Assembly: GCA_910585685.1 (NCBI GenBank)
Contig: CAJUEO010000004.1
Coordinates: 1-64,000 of the forward strand
From: an uncultured Christensenella sp.
GTDB lineage: Bacteria; Bacillota; Clostridia; Christensenellales; Borkfalkiaceae
Direction of reading: 5' to 3'
DNA: 64,000 nucleotides
Position numbers and translations under genes: made by a program. This document shows positions 16,217 to 25,258 of this stretch, one piece after another (within the stretch, counting starts at the first letter, position 1; each line of letters begins with the position of its first letter). The notes below the pieces were generated by a model. The model was not told the DNA's origin and made no database searches. It saw nothing but the letters and a program-made list of their open reading frames with translations.

Positions 16217-16882
16217 TTATTTGCGCAAGTCGGATATAGTCTTTTTCATATCGCTTGACTTGAACACAGTCGAGCCCGCGACAAGCACGTTTGCACCGGC
16301 GGCAATAATTTCCCCTGCGTTTTCAAGCGTCACTCCGCCGTCAATCTCTATATCCATATCTCCTCTGCCTATCTCGCGCGCGTAATTTCTGGCTTTTTTT
16401 ATCTTTTCAATGACGTCGGGTATAAACTTTTGTCCGCCGTATCCCGGGAAAACCGACATAAGCAAAACCATATCGCACAAATCGAAAACGGGGAAAATAT
16501 TTTCAACGGGCACGTCGGGGTTTACAACCGCACCGCACTTTACGCCGTATGATTTTATAAGTTCAAGCGTTTCCCTTAAATATGACTGTGAAATCTTCGC
16601 GCACGCGCCGTAATGCACGGTAATTATATCCGCGCCGGCTTCCGCAAAGAACTTTATCTGCGTTTTGGGGTGTTCTATCATAAGGTGCGCGTCGAGCGGC
16701 AGTTTTGTTAGCGGACGAATATTTTTAATCATCTGTCCGCCGAAAGTTATCGGTTCGACAAAGCTTCCGTCCATAACGTCGCAGTGTATCAAATCGGCGC
16801 CGCACGCTTCGAGCTTTTTAATTGTTTCACCCATTACCGAGAAATCCGCCGAAAGTATCGACGGAGCTATTTTTATTTGCAT
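16217..16882 (-). CDS. rpe: Ribulose-phosphate 3-epimerase
   Basis: Interconverts ribulose-5-P and xylulose-5-P in the pentose phosphate pathway. About 221 residues with APSILSADF, the metal-binding HCDVMDGSFV and DAHLMIEHP, MSVFPGYGGQKFI and EIDGGVTLENA phosphate-binding loop. The start at 16882 is supported by AGGAG 7-8 nt upstream; a longer frame from 16936 would overlap the end of rlmN. It follows rlmN by 5 bp. In B. subtilis prpC, prkC and rsgA lie between these two genes; they are absent here. Confidence 0.95.
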   Translation of the reverse strand: MQIKIAPSILSADFSVMGETIKKLEACGADLIHCDVMDGSFVEPITFGGQMIKNIRPLTKLPLDAHLMIEHPKTQIKFFAEAGADIITVHYGACAKISQSYLRETLELIKSYGVKCGAVVNPDVPVENIFPVFDLCDMVLLMSVFPGYGGQKFIPDVIEKIKKARNYAREIGRGDMDIEIDGGVTLENAGEIIAAGANVLVAGSTVFKSSDMKKTISDLRK

Positions 16883-16887
16883 ATGTA

Positions 16888-17940
16888 TTACTCCTGATTG
16901 TTGTCGTCTAAATAACTTGCCCTGAGCTGTCCGCACGCGCCGCCTATGTCCGAGCCTATCTGTCTGCGCAGCGTTGCAGAAAGTCCGCCTCGTTCCAAAA
17001 GCCCCAAAAATGTGTAAGCCTGCTTTTGCGTCGTTGACTTTAACGACCTCTCTTTTACCTCGTTAAGCCTTATCAAATTGACGTGGCAAGGTCTGCCGGA
17101 CAAAAGCTTTATAAGCCCTTCAGCGTGTTCTGCGTCGCAATTTTCCCCTGAAATCAGTGAATATTCGAAGATATAGCGCCTGCCCGTCTTTTCAAAATAG
17201 TACTCGCACGCCTTTAAAATTTCCGAAATTGTGTATTTTTTTGCAATTGGCATAGTGCGCGCCCTGCCCTCGTCCGTCGTTTGGTGCAGCGAAATAGTGA
17301 GGTTTACAGGAATTTCAGCGTCGGCAAGTTGATAAATTTTCGGCACAATGCCGCAAGTCGACAGCGAAATATTTCTTGCCGAAATATTTATGCCCTGCGG
17401 CGCGGTTACGTTTTGTAAAAATTTAAGAGTTTCGTCATAGTTGTCCAACGGCTCTCCGCTGCCCATAAGCACTAAGTTTGTAACTTCGCGCTTTTGCGTT
17501 GATCCGCCGTGCAGCGCGTTTACGACGAGTACTTGCGACAAAATTTCCCCCGAAGTCAAATTGCGCACAAGTCCGCCGAGAGTACTTGCGCAAAACTTAC
17601 AGCCCATACGACAGCCGACCTGCGTTGAAACGCATTGAGTGTTGCCGTACTTATATTTCATAAGCACGCCTTCTATCACATTGCCGTCGTACAGCCCGAA
17701 AAGATACTTTTCCGTTCCGTCCGTCGATTTGAAGGTTTTAATAATTTTTACAGGCTCGTCGACGTACTCGCTCAAAAGCCTGTCCTTTAACTGTTTGGGG
17801 ACGTTTATTTTCGAAATCGGCTTGCCCTGCATAAGTCCCGTATAAAGCTGTTCTGCACGGAACTTTTTTTCTCCCAGACTTTCGACAAGTGAGGAAAGCT
17901 GCGTATATGATAAGTCCTGTAAAATCTTTTTTTCAAGCAT
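16888..17940 (-). CDS. rlmN: Dual-specificity rRNA/tRNA methyltransferase RlmN
   Basis: Radical-SAM enzyme that makes 2-methyladenosine at 23S rRNA A2503 and tRNA A37. The 350-residue protein has the Cx3Cx2C cluster motif CRMGCKFCAST, MGSGEPLDNYD, SLHQTTDEGR and the C-terminal QIGSDIGGACGQL with the Cys that forms the methyl intermediate. Middle of the gmk-to-rpe operon, 16 bp after rsmB. Confidence 0.96.
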   Translation of the reverse strand: MLEKKILQDLSYTQLSSLVESLGEKKFRAEQLYTGLMQGKPISKINVPKQLKDRLLSEYVDEPVKIIKTFKSTDGTEKYLFGLYDGNVIEGVLMKYKYGNTQCVSTQVGCRMGCKFCASTLGGLVRNLTSGEILSQVLVVNALHGGSTQKREVTNLVLMGSGEPLDNYDETLKFLQNVTAPQGINISARNISLSTCGIVPKIYQLADAEIPVNLTISLHQTTDEGRARTMPIAKKYTISEILKACEYYFEKTGRRYIFEYSLISGENCDAEHAEGLIKLLSGRPCHVNLIRLNEVKERSLKSTTQKQAYTFLGLLERGGLSATLRRQIGSDIGGACGQLRASYLDDNNQE

Positions 17941-17956
17941 TGCCGATATAATCCTT

Positions 17957-19177
17957 TTACGATTTTTTAAAGCCAGTCAAATAGAACCCAACGCCCTGCG
18001 ATATGTGCGGCAAGAACTGCAAGCCGTAGGGCGTTTGCCTGTGCTCTAATGCGGATTGGGGTTTATTTAAGGCATATTCGGGGTGCAATTTTAAAAAATT
18101 AAATGCGGTAGTGTCGTTTTCTTCTGGCAAAACAGAGCAAGTGGAGTAATAGAGCATTCCGCCGCTTTTGACATAGCGCGAACAGTTTTCCAAAATTTGA
18201 AGCTGTATTTTGCTGAGCGCCGCAATATCCTCTTCCCGTCTGAAAAGCTTTATATCGGGATTTTCGTTTATAACGCCCGTTCCCGAACAGGGCACATCGC
18301 ACAGTACTGCGTCAAAGCTTTCCTCAAATCGAGGATTGAACTGCGAGCTGTCGGCTTGCATTACCGACACGTTTTTTACGCCCATTCTCGAAACATATGA
18401 ATTGATAAGTTCAACCCTGTGCCCGTGCAACTCGCAAGAGGTCACGCTTTTGCATTTTTCGGAAAGCAAAACCGACTTTCCGCCGGGCGCCGCGCAGGCG
18501 TCCAAAAGCCGTTCGCACGGGGATATAGCCGAACAAATGGCTATTGAACCCAATGATTGAAAGGTATAGTCACCTGCAAAAAACCCTTCGTCACGCACAA
18601 AATTTTCAAATATATAAACGCCCTTAAACGGTGTATTTTTGCGAGGCTTGTCCGCATACTTTTCCTCGTCACGCACAAAACGCACGCAGACGCCCTGCGA
18701 CGGAGCGCATAAAATTTCCCTTGCCTCCCCCTTGTACGAGCGGCGCAACTTTTTGACAAGCCACAGCGGACTGCTGCATTCAACCGCAATTCTTTCGTCT
18801 GTTTTTTCGGGCAAAGGAGGCAATTTGTAGCTACGCAAAAACGCATTCACATATCCCGAAGCGCCCTCTTTACCCAGCTTTTTTGTGAGATTTACGGCAA
18901 AATCAACAACCATATAGTCGTGCTTTTGCATAAATTCCAGCATATACAGCGCAATTTTAAGTATTATTTTTATGGCGGCTTTGGGCGCCTTTTTCGAGTT
19001 TGCCCCTATAATATGCTCCAAATAAAGGTCTTTTTCAAGCACGCCGTAACATATTTTTACCGTTCGGGACTTGTTTAAAGGCTCTATCGCCGTTTCCGCA
19101 ATTGCCTGTTTTAAGTATTTGCCCCCACAATATACCTTAGTTAAGACGAAATACGCATCGCACAGAGGGTTAGTCAA
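17957..19177 (-). CDS. rsmB: 16S rRNA cytosine-967 methyltransferase RsmB
   Basis: SAM-dependent methyltransferase with an N-terminal NusB-like RNA-binding domain (about 1-130, including YVNAFLRSY) and a C-terminal catalytic domain: LLDACAAPGGKSVLL, DVPCSGTGVI carrying one catalytic Cys and YYSTCSVLPEEND carrying the nucleophile. Length (406) is slightly short of the usual 430-450. The start overlaps the end of fmt by 8 nt, indicating translational coupling. Confidence 0.94.
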   Translation of the reverse strand: MTNPLCDAYFVLTKVYCGGKYLKQAIAETAIEPLNKSRTVKICYGVLEKDLYLEHIIGANSKKAPKAAIKIILKIALYMLEFMQKHDYMVVDFAVNLTKKLGKEGASGYVNAFLRSYKLPPLPEKTDERIAVECSSPLWLVKKLRRSYKGEAREILCAPSQGVCVRFVRDEEKYADKPRKNTPFKGVYIFENFVRDEGFFAGDYTFQSLGSIAICSAISPCERLLDACAAPGGKSVLLSEKCKSVTSCELHGHRVELINSYVSRMGVKNVSVMQADSSQFNPRFEESFDAVLCDVPCSGTGVINENPDIKLFRREEDIAALSKIQLQILENCSRYVKSGGMLYYSTCSVLPEENDTTAFNFLKLHPEYALNKPQSALEHRQTPYGLQFLPHISQGVGFYLTGFKKS

Positions 19178-20087
19178 GGATATCGCCCACCTTGATTTTT
19201 CTGCCGTTTACAAAGTCGCAAGCCCGCATTCTTTTGGAGCCCGAAGCCTGCAATTGAGTTATTATTATTCCGCCGCCGCCGCATTTAACGGTTATACCAT
19301 TTTTATCGGCTTTGACTACTTCCCCTATTTTGCCGCCCTCCAACTCGCATATTTCACAGTCGTATATATTGAGAATTGCGCCGTTAAAATTGCAAGAAGC
19401 AACGGGTTCGGGGCTGTAAGCCTTAATTAAACGGCATATATGTTGGGGGGAATTGTTAAAATTAATCTTACCGTCGCACTTTGAAATTTTTCTGCAGTAA
19501 GTTGCGGAAGCTTCGTCTTGCATCAAAAGCTGACAGTCTCCATGCTCTAAAAGTTCGACAGCTTCGATAGCCGCTTCCGCTCCGAGTTGCGACAAGGCTT
19601 GGCAAAGCTCTCCGTACGTCATACTGCCGATTTCGCACCTCTTGACAAGCAGCATATCCCCCGTATCCAAACCCAACTGCGTTTTCATAACGGTTACGCC
19701 CGTATGCGTTTCCCCCGATAAAATTGCGGACTGAATGGGGGACGCGCCGCGGAACTTGGGAAGAAGCGATGCGTGAATATTCCATACTCCGCCCGAAAAA
19801 CAGTCTAAAATCTGTTGGGTAAGAATTTGCCCGTAGGCGCAAGTTATCATTATATCCGCGCCAATCTCTTTTAAAGTTTGAACGTTATCGCGGATTTTTA
19901 CAAAGTCGTAAACGGGAATGTTGTGCTCTGAGGCAAATGCCTTGACGGGCGTAGGCGTCAGAACCTTTTTTCTGCCGACAGGCTTGTCGGGCTGGGTTAT
20001 AACGGCAACCACGTTTTTACCGCACTGTAAAAGCTTCGAAAGCACGGGCACGGCAAACTCGGGTGAACCGGCAAAAATAATTTTCAT
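19170..20087 (-). CDS. fmt: Methionyl-tRNA formyltransferase
   Basis: Formylates initiator Met-tRNA using 10-formyl-THF. The 305-residue protein opens KIIFAGSPEFAVPVL, contains the catalytic Asn-His pair in WNIHASLLPKFRGASPI and the Asp in GLDTGDML, and ends with the C-terminal OB fold for tRNA. Operon partner of def, which later removes the formyl group; 12 bp separate them. Confidence 0.96.
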   Translation of the reverse strand: MKIIFAGSPEFAVPVLSKLLQCGKNVVAVITQPDKPVGRKKVLTPTPVKAFASEHNIPVYDFVKIRDNVQTLKEIGADIMITCAYGQILTQQILDCFSGGVWNIHASLLPKFRGASPIQSAILSGETHTGVTVMKTQLGLDTGDMLLVKRCEIGSMTYGELCQALSQLGAEAAIEAVELLEHGDCQLLMQDEASATYCRKISKCDGKINFNNSPQHICRLIKAYSPEPVASCNFNGAILNIYDCEICELEGGKIGEVVKADKNGITVKCGGGGIIITQLQASGSKRMRACDFVNGRKIKVGDILD

Positions 20088-20099
20088 TGTTACCTCGCT

Positions 20100-20564
20100 T
20101 TAATTTTCGGGCGGCAAGTCGTACACTTCTTCCGCACAGTCGATATAAAGTTTTCCCTCGAGGTGATCAAGCTCGTGACACACGGCGCGCGCAAAAAAGC
20201 CCTCTGCGGTAAGCTTATGCTTTTTGCCCAACCTGTCGCGGTATTCCACCTTTACTTTATAGGGGCGCTTTACCTTGCCCTGCTTTCCCTTTACGGAAAG
20301 GCAGCCCTCTTCCCCCAATTGCTCTCCCTTTTGAGAGATAATCACGGGATTTATAAACTCAAAATATCCCTCTTCAACGTCTATTACAACCGCTCTTATG
20401 CCAAGCCCTATCTGCGGTGCGGCAAGCCCTGCGCCGTTTTCAAAACGGACGGTATCCTTCATATCGTCCAAAATTGCCCAAAGCTCGGCGTTGAAGTTCT
20501 TTATTTCGGTACATTTTTTTCTTAAAACGGGGTCGCCGCTCTGAACGACGTATCTTGTTGCCAT
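20100..20564 (-). CDS. def: Peptide deformylase
   Basis: Metalloenzyme that removes the N-formyl group from nascent proteins. All three motifs are present: GAGLAAPQIGL, EGCLSV with the ligand Cys, and HELDHLEG with the two His ligands and catalytic Glu. At 154 residues it is the short Gram-positive/type I-like form. Located between priA and fmt. Confidence 0.96.
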   Translation of the reverse strand: MATRYVVQSGDPVLRKKCTEIKNFNAELWAILDDMKDTVRFENGAGLAAPQIGLGIRAVVIDVEEGYFEFINPVIISQKGEQLGEEGCLSVKGKQGKVKRPYKVKVEYRDRLGKKHKLTAEGFFARAVCHELDHLEGKLYIDCAEEVYDLPPEN

Positions 20565-20581
20565 ACAGCCTCCAATTGAAA

Positions 20582-22753
20582 TTAACTTAAATTTGTGGGG
20601 TTTTCCTCAACATACACTAAAACGTCGTTTGAGGTACACTTTAATGCAATATCGTAAATGCTTTCAAGCAGCATGTCCGATTTGAGGCGCATAAGCACCT
20701 GATAACGGTACTTGCCCTGCAACCTTTTGAACGGGGAGTGCATTCTGTTGAAAAATATAAACTCGTCGGGATATTTCTTTTGCATTTCTTCAATGGCAAA
20801 ATAAACTTCTTTAAGCTTTTCGACGGTGCGCTTTTCGTCGGCGCCCGTCACCATTACCCGACATATAAGAGAATACGGGGGGAAAAAAGTTGTCTTTCTC
20901 AGCCTAACTTCGTTTTCGAAAAACCCCTTGTAATCATAGTTTACTGCATAGCGCAAAATATAATTTTCGGGGCAGAAAGTCTGCAACACCACCTTTCCGC
21001 TTGCGTCGGCGCGGCCGCTTCTGCCCGAAACCTGAGTAATAAGCTGAAAGGTGCGCTCTCCGCTTCTGTAATCATCGAAATAGAGGCTCATATCCGCGTC
21101 GAGTATTCCGACAAGTGTTACCGACGGAAAATCGTGACCCTTTGCAATCATTTGCGTTCCGACAAGTATGTCTGCCTCGTGCTTTGAAAATTTGGACAAA
21201 ATTTTATAGTGCCCGTCTTTACCCGAAACGGTGTCGTTATCCATTCTCAATATTTTAGCCTGCGGAAACAGCTCGTTCAAGTCCGCAACCACGCGCTGCG
21301 TACCCGTACCCGAATAGCGGATATGTGTGCCGCCGCACTCTGGGCAGGCGGAAAGCATTCTGTACTTTGCGCCGCAATAGTGGCATTTGAGGCAATTTTC
21401 CTCGCTGTGATACGTCAAAGTGACATCGCAGTTTTCGCATTTTGCGACGTAGCCGCAGTCACGGCAGATAACTTTTTGCGAGTAGCCGCGTCGGTTTAAA
21501 AAAATTATCGCTTGATTTCCGCTTGATAAAGTACTTTCAAGCTCTTCCCTCAACGCGGCGGAAAACGCCGAGTTGTTGCCGCGCTTGACTTCCTTGCGCA
21601 TATCCGAAATTATGACTTCGGGCATCGGTTTTTTATTAATGCGTTCGGGCAAACAAATTAAATTATATTTCCCCTCGCTTGCCTCGATAAAGCTTTCGAC
21701 AGATGGAGTCGCGCTGCCAAGCACCAATTTACAGCCGTTATATTCGGCGCGGAGTTTTGCTATTTCTACCGTTGAATAGCGAGGCGCGGTTTCGCTGAGA
21801 TACGACGGGTCGTGCTCCTCGTCTATTATTATAACTCCGAGATTTTCGAGCGGAGCAAAAATTGCGCTTCGCGCACCTATGGCTATTTTAGCTTCTCCCG
21901 AACGCAGCCGCCACCACTCGTCAAACTTTTCCCCTGCGGAAAGTCCGCTGTGCATAATGGCAGCCTCTCCCTTAAACCTTGCGCGAAGCTGCGCCAGCAT
22001 TTGCGGAGTAAGCGAAATTTCGGGAACGAGAAAAATAGCCGTTTTTCCGTCTTTTATTGCCGAAGCGATTAGTTGCAGATATATTTCCGTTTTGCCGCTG
22101 CCCGTAACGCCGTGAATTAGATTGACGGTTTGCGCAGTGTTTTTTATGCTCTCAATGGCATCGCGCTGTGCAAAGGTCAAAGTTTTAGGCTCGTCGCCAA
22201 AGCCCAATCCATCAAAGGGGTTGCGCTTTATTTGCCGTTTTTCGATTTTCACGGCGCCTTTTTCGACAAGCGCGTTTACCGCGCCTCTGCCGTAAATTTT
22301 GCAAAGACCGATATAATCATATTCTTTTTCCGCCTTTATAAAATCGAGTGCCGCCTGTTGGTTTTTTGCGGATTTGGAAATTTTGACTTCCTCATCGCAA
22401 AAAACGGCGTATTTTTTAAACGCCTCGCGCACCTTGCCAAGCCGCATTTCGGAAGGCAAAAACAGCCGAAGTGACAGAGCTTTCGGCACTTTATAGCGTG
22501 AAGAAATGCGCTCCATCAACGAAAAACATTCGGGAACGAGCGCAGGTAATTCATCGAATACTTCTGCCACGGGCTTGATTTTTTCGGGAGGGTAGTCGGA
22601 TTTATCCGAAACGCCGATTACAAAGCCGTCGATAAGTCTGCCGCCGAACGGCACCTTGACGCGGCTGCCCGTTTTTACGCAGTCCGAACAGGAGTATTCA
22701 AATATTTTGTCCACAACACTGTGGGCTATGTCGACAATGACTTGTGCGTACAA
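20582..22753 (-). CDS. priA: Primosomal replication restart helicase PriA
   Basis: Restarts collapsed replication forks. The 723-residue protein has the N-terminal DNA-binding domain, HGVTGSGKTEIYL (motif I), DEEHDPSY (motif II), GSATPSVES, the Cys-rich zinc module (CRDCGYVAKCENC through CPECGG) and QVSGRSGRA (motif VI). In B. subtilis coaBC lies between rpoZ and priA; here priA follows rpoZ directly by 6 bp. Confidence 0.97.
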   Translation of the reverse strand: MYAQVIVDIAHSVVDKIFEYSCSDCVKTGSRVKVPFGGRLIDGFVIGVSDKSDYPPEKIKPVAEVFDELPALVPECFSLMERISSRYKVPKALSLRLFLPSEMRLGKVREAFKKYAVFCDEEVKISKSAKNQQAALDFIKAEKEYDYIGLCKIYGRGAVNALVEKGAVKIEKRQIKRNPFDGLGFGDEPKTLTFAQRDAIESIKNTAQTVNLIHGVTGSGKTEIYLQLIASAIKDGKTAIFLVPEISLTPQMLAQLRARFKGEAAIMHSGLSAGEKFDEWWRLRSGEAKIAIGARSAIFAPLENLGVIIIDEEHDPSYLSETAPRYSTVEIAKLRAEYNGCKLVLGSATPSVESFIEASEGKYNLICLPERINKKPMPEVIISDMRKEVKRGNNSAFSAALREELESTLSSGNQAIIFLNRRGYSQKVICRDCGYVAKCENCDVTLTYHSEENCLKCHYCGAKYRMLSACPECGGTHIRYSGTGTQRVVADLNELFPQAKILRMDNDTVSGKDGHYKILSKFSKHEADILVGTQMIAKGHDFPSVTLVGILDADMSLYFDDYRSGERTFQLITQVSGRSGRADASGKVVLQTFCPENYILRYAVNYDYKGFFENEVRLRKTTFFPPYSLICRVMVTGADEKRTVEKLKEVYFAIEEMQKKYPDEFIFFNRMHSPFKRLQGKYRYQVLMRLKSDMLLESIYDIALKCTSNDVLVYVEENPTNLS

Positions 22754-22759
22754 GTAAAC

Positions 22760-22975
22760 TTAGTCCTTGACGTACTTGATTTTTCCGCTTGCTATTTCAC
22801 GGCTTGCAACGGCAAGTTCCTTTAATATCTCGTTGCCCTTGGGGTTTGAAGAATTTTGTTCTATTATCTGTCTTGCGCGCTTTGCCGCAACAACGCAGAG
22901 GCAATAACGCGAAACGGGCTGTTTATCCGTGCCAAGCTGTTCTATAAGTAAATCTACGGGGGGTTGATTAATCAT
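22760..22975 (-). CDS. rpoZ: RNA polymerase omega subunit
   Basis: A 71-residue omega protein with SRYCLCVVAAKRARQI, the conserved helix that clamps the beta-prime C-terminus, and the KELAVASREIASGKI tail. It overlaps the end of gmk by 8 nt, the usual gmk-rpoZ arrangement. Confidence 0.93.
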   Translation of the reverse strand: MINQPPVDLLIEQLGTDKQPVSRYCLCVVAAKRARQIIEQNSSNPKGNEILKELAVASREIASGKIKYVKD

Positions 22976-23531
22976 TGCGTTTCTCCTTTTCGCTTTTTAT
23001 TATGTTCTCTATGCTCGAAACACACGTTTCAAGCACGTCGTTTACTACCGTATAGTCGTATTCTTCACGTTTGGAAAGCTCGTATTGCATTCTCGCTATT
23101 CTTTTTTCAATCTTTTCCTCGCTCTCCGAACCGCGCTTTTTCAGCCTTGCTCTAAGCTCGTTTTCGTCGGGCGGAGCAATCATTATAAGCAGCGCGTCGG
23201 GATATGCTTTTTTGACTTGCAACGCGCCGTCAACCTCGATTTCGAGAATTACGTCGCGGCTTTTGAGCTCGTTTTCGACAAACGCGCGCGGCGTGCCGTA
23301 AAAGTTTCCGAAGTGTTCGTTGTATTCCAAAAACCCGTCGTGCCCGATTAAAGCTTTGAACTCGTCCTTGGAAATGTAAAAATATGAAACTCCCTCTCTC
23401 TCTCCGTCGCGCATTTCACGTGTAGTGCAAGAAACGCTAAGCGCGTAATTGCCGTGCTTTAAAAGCTCGCTTACGACGGTGCCCTTGCCTACGCCGGAGG
23501 GGCCAGACAATACAACTAAAATATTTTTCAT
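22968..23531 (-). CDS. gmk: Guanylate kinase
   Basis: Phosphorylates GMP to GDP. The 187-residue protein has the P-loop LSGPSGVGKGTV (8-19), SCTTREMRDGEREGVSYFYI for GMP binding, ILEIEVDGALQVKK and IFI-type core with RLKKRGSESEEKI lid. Four bases after yicC. Confidence 0.97.
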   Translation of the reverse strand: MKNILVVLSGPSGVGKGTVVSELLKHGNYALSVSCTTREMRDGEREGVSYFYISKDEFKALIGHDGFLEYNEHFGNFYGTPRAFVENELKSRDVILEIEVDGALQVKKAYPDALLIMIAPPDENELRARLKKRGSESEEKIEKRIARMQYELSKREEYDYTVVNDVLETCVSSIENIIKSEKEKRND

Positions 23532-23535
23532 AAAA

Positions 23536-24411
23536 TTACTCTACGTTTTGAACCTGTTCTCGTATTTTTTCTATCTCGTTTTTCAAAGCAAGCCCAAGCC
23601 TTGTAACCTCGAGGTCGTTAGACTTCGAACATATGGTGTTGGATTCCCTGTTAAATTCCTGCACAAGGAAGTCGAGCTTTCTGCCCACATACTTCTCACG
23701 GCAGATTTCCCTGAACTGCGAAACGTGCGAGTGCAGGCGCGTAAGCTCCTCGTCAATGTTGCTTTTGTCGGCAAACAGCGCGGCTTCGGTAAGCAGCCTG
23801 CCCTCGTCGACTTCAACGCCCTCCAAAATTTTTTTCATTTTGGCTTCGAGCTTTGTTCTGTAATTTTCCGCAACGAGCGGCGCGCGCATTTCAACCTCGC
23901 TTACAAGCTTTTGAATAGTGTTCATACGGGAGAGCATATCATCTTCCAGCTTCTTCCCCTCGTTTTCGCGCATTGCATTTAAGTTATCCAGCGCAACGGC
24001 AAGCGCGCATTTCAAAGCCGAAATAAGCTCGTCGTCCGCAGCGGACGCGTCGTCTGCCTTTAAGACCTCGGGATACCTTAAAATATTTACTACCGATAAA
24101 TCGTCGCAGATATCGGGAAACGTTTCTTTTATTTTTTTTGCGGCGCTGACGTATGAATTTGCGGTAGCCTCGTCAAGAAAGAGTTTTTTCTGCTTTTCAC
24201 GCTTGTCCGACAGCGATATAAACAAGTCGGCGTGTCCGCGCGTAAGTTTTTCGCGGACTATACGGCGTATCTCCTCTTCAAGGGCGTTAAAAATTCTCGG
24301 ACATTTGACGTTAATATCGAGGTATCTGTTGTTTACCGTCTTGATTTCGACGGTTAGCTCGATTCCGCCATCCTTATATTCTCCCCTGCCGTAGCCTGTC
24401 ATACTGTACAT
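23536..24411 (-). CDS. YicC/YloC family endoribonuclease
   Basis: The 291-residue protein begins with the diagnostic MYSMTGYGRGEY and continues with VEIKTVNNRYLDINVKCPR, with the DUF1732 C-terminal domain containing EELTRLHSHVSQF and DFLVQEFNRESNTICSKS, the conserved putative active-site region. The family acts as an RNase affecting sRNA and mRNA turnover. First gene of the gmk-to-rpe operon with its own promoter; GAGG precedes the ATG. Confidence 0.92.
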   Translation of the reverse strand: MYSMTGYGRGEYKDGGIELTVEIKTVNNRYLDINVKCPRIFNALEEEIRRIVREKLTRGHADLFISLSDKREKQKKLFLDEATANSYVSAAKKIKETFPDICDDLSVVNILRYPEVLKADDASAADDELISALKCALAVALDNLNAMRENEGKKLEDDMLSRMNTIQKLVSEVEMRAPLVAENYRTKLEAKMKKILEGVEVDEGRLLTEAALFADKSNIDEELTRLHSHVSQFREICREKYVGRKLDFLVQEFNRESNTICSKSNDLEVTRLGLALKNEIEKIREQVQNVE

Positions 24412-24443
24412 AACAATCCTCGCCGCATAATTTTACAAACTAT

Positions 24444-24472
24444 ATTATAACAGAAAGATTTACAAAATACAA
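24444..24472 (-). promoter_or_regulatory. Operon promoter TTGTAT-17-TATAAT upstream of yicC
   Basis: TTGTAT (24467-24472) and TATAAT (24444-24449) are 17 nt apart on the minus strand, with about 30 nt of leader. It likely drives yicC through rpe, nine closely packed genes. Confidence 0.65.
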
Positions 24473-24498
24473 GCTAATTTTAAAAATAACAAAATTTT

Positions 24499-25161
24499 TT
24501 AATAGTCCAATTTACACTCTCCCGAAATGCCTTTCGCGCGCGTTGTGACAAGGTGATAGCGGTTTTGCGGACTTACCTCGAAAAGCGCATATCTTTGCGT
24601 AGAAGTTGCAATTGCCCCCGATATATCCGCGAAATAAGCGGTATTTCCGGCACAGAGGACTACGGGCACTCCGTACAGATATGAGTATGCCCGTACAAGC
24701 AGCGGCGGTATATTGTCCCTCACTTCTTCCATAAGTGCGACCACGGCGTTGCAGCCGCACAGCGACAGACTTTTTATTGTGTCGGGAAACAGCAAATCGT
24801 TTTCGATACAAAGCCCTATTTTATAGCCGTTTACTTTATATAGCCCGAGCGTTGCGCCGCTCTTATACTCCTCCCCGTCGAGAACGTGAGTCATATCGGA
24901 AATTCCGAGCAACTTGCCCCTGTCCGCGACTGCGCAGGACTTGCGGACAAGTCCGCGGCTAACGGTCTTGCAGGCGGAAAAAATTCCGCAGGAAAACTTT
25001 TTGGAATATCTTGCCACCTCTTCAAATTTTTCGGTTTCTCCCTTTAATTCCCGTTCATAATCCACTTCACCCAACGCGCCGAAGCCCGTAACAATCAAGT
25101 CGCACTCGGGCAAACTATCCATTTCGTCTAAATTATTGCCTGTCACAATGCAGAATACCAT
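24499..25161 (-). CDS. Nitrilase-fold protein lacking the catalytic Cys
   Basis: The 220-residue protein resembles the C-N hydrolase fold: KIGLCIENDLLFPD (around 115-128) aligns with the family nucleophile motif IGxxICYDxxFPE, followed by LCGCNAVVALM and RAYSYLYGVPVVLCAGN and the GxI/AT strand ISGAIATSTQR. The nucleophile position holds Glu instead of Cys (I-E-N-D), and the preceding catalytic Lys motif is not recognisable. It may therefore be a non-catalytic member. Single gene, with a probably leaderless transcript. Length is short for the family (usually 260-300). Confidence 0.6.
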   Translation of the reverse strand: MVFCIVTGNNLDEMDSLPECDLIVTGFGALGEVDYERELKGETEKFEEVARYSKKFSCGIFSACKTVSRGLVRKSCAVADRGKLLGISDMTHVLDGEEYKSGATLGLYKVNGYKIGLCIENDLLFPDTIKSLSLCGCNAVVALMEEVRDNIPPLLVRAYSYLYGVPVVLCAGNTAYFADISGAIATSTQRYALFEVSPQNRYHLVTTRAKGISGECKLDY

Positions 25162-25167
25162 ATGTTT

Positions 25168-25197
25168 ATTCTATTAAAAACAGAGAAAAAATGTTAA
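25168..25197 (-). promoter_or_regulatory. Promoter TTAACA-18-TAGAAT, leaderless geometry
   Basis: On the minus strand TTAACA (25192-25197) and TAGAAT (25168-25173) are 18 nt apart; the ATG at 25161 starts 6 nt after the -10 box (AAACAT between), and no Shine-Dalgarno exists. Confidence 0.5.
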
Positions 25198-25258
25198 ATA
25201 AGTTTTATTTGATTTTTTTTGCGCATATGATAGGCTAAAAGCCTTAAAGAGGAAAAAA

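Noticed and set aside
16883..16936. Longer rpe start
   Set aside because: It would overlap the end of rlmN and the AGGAG site lies just upstream of the ATG at 16882.
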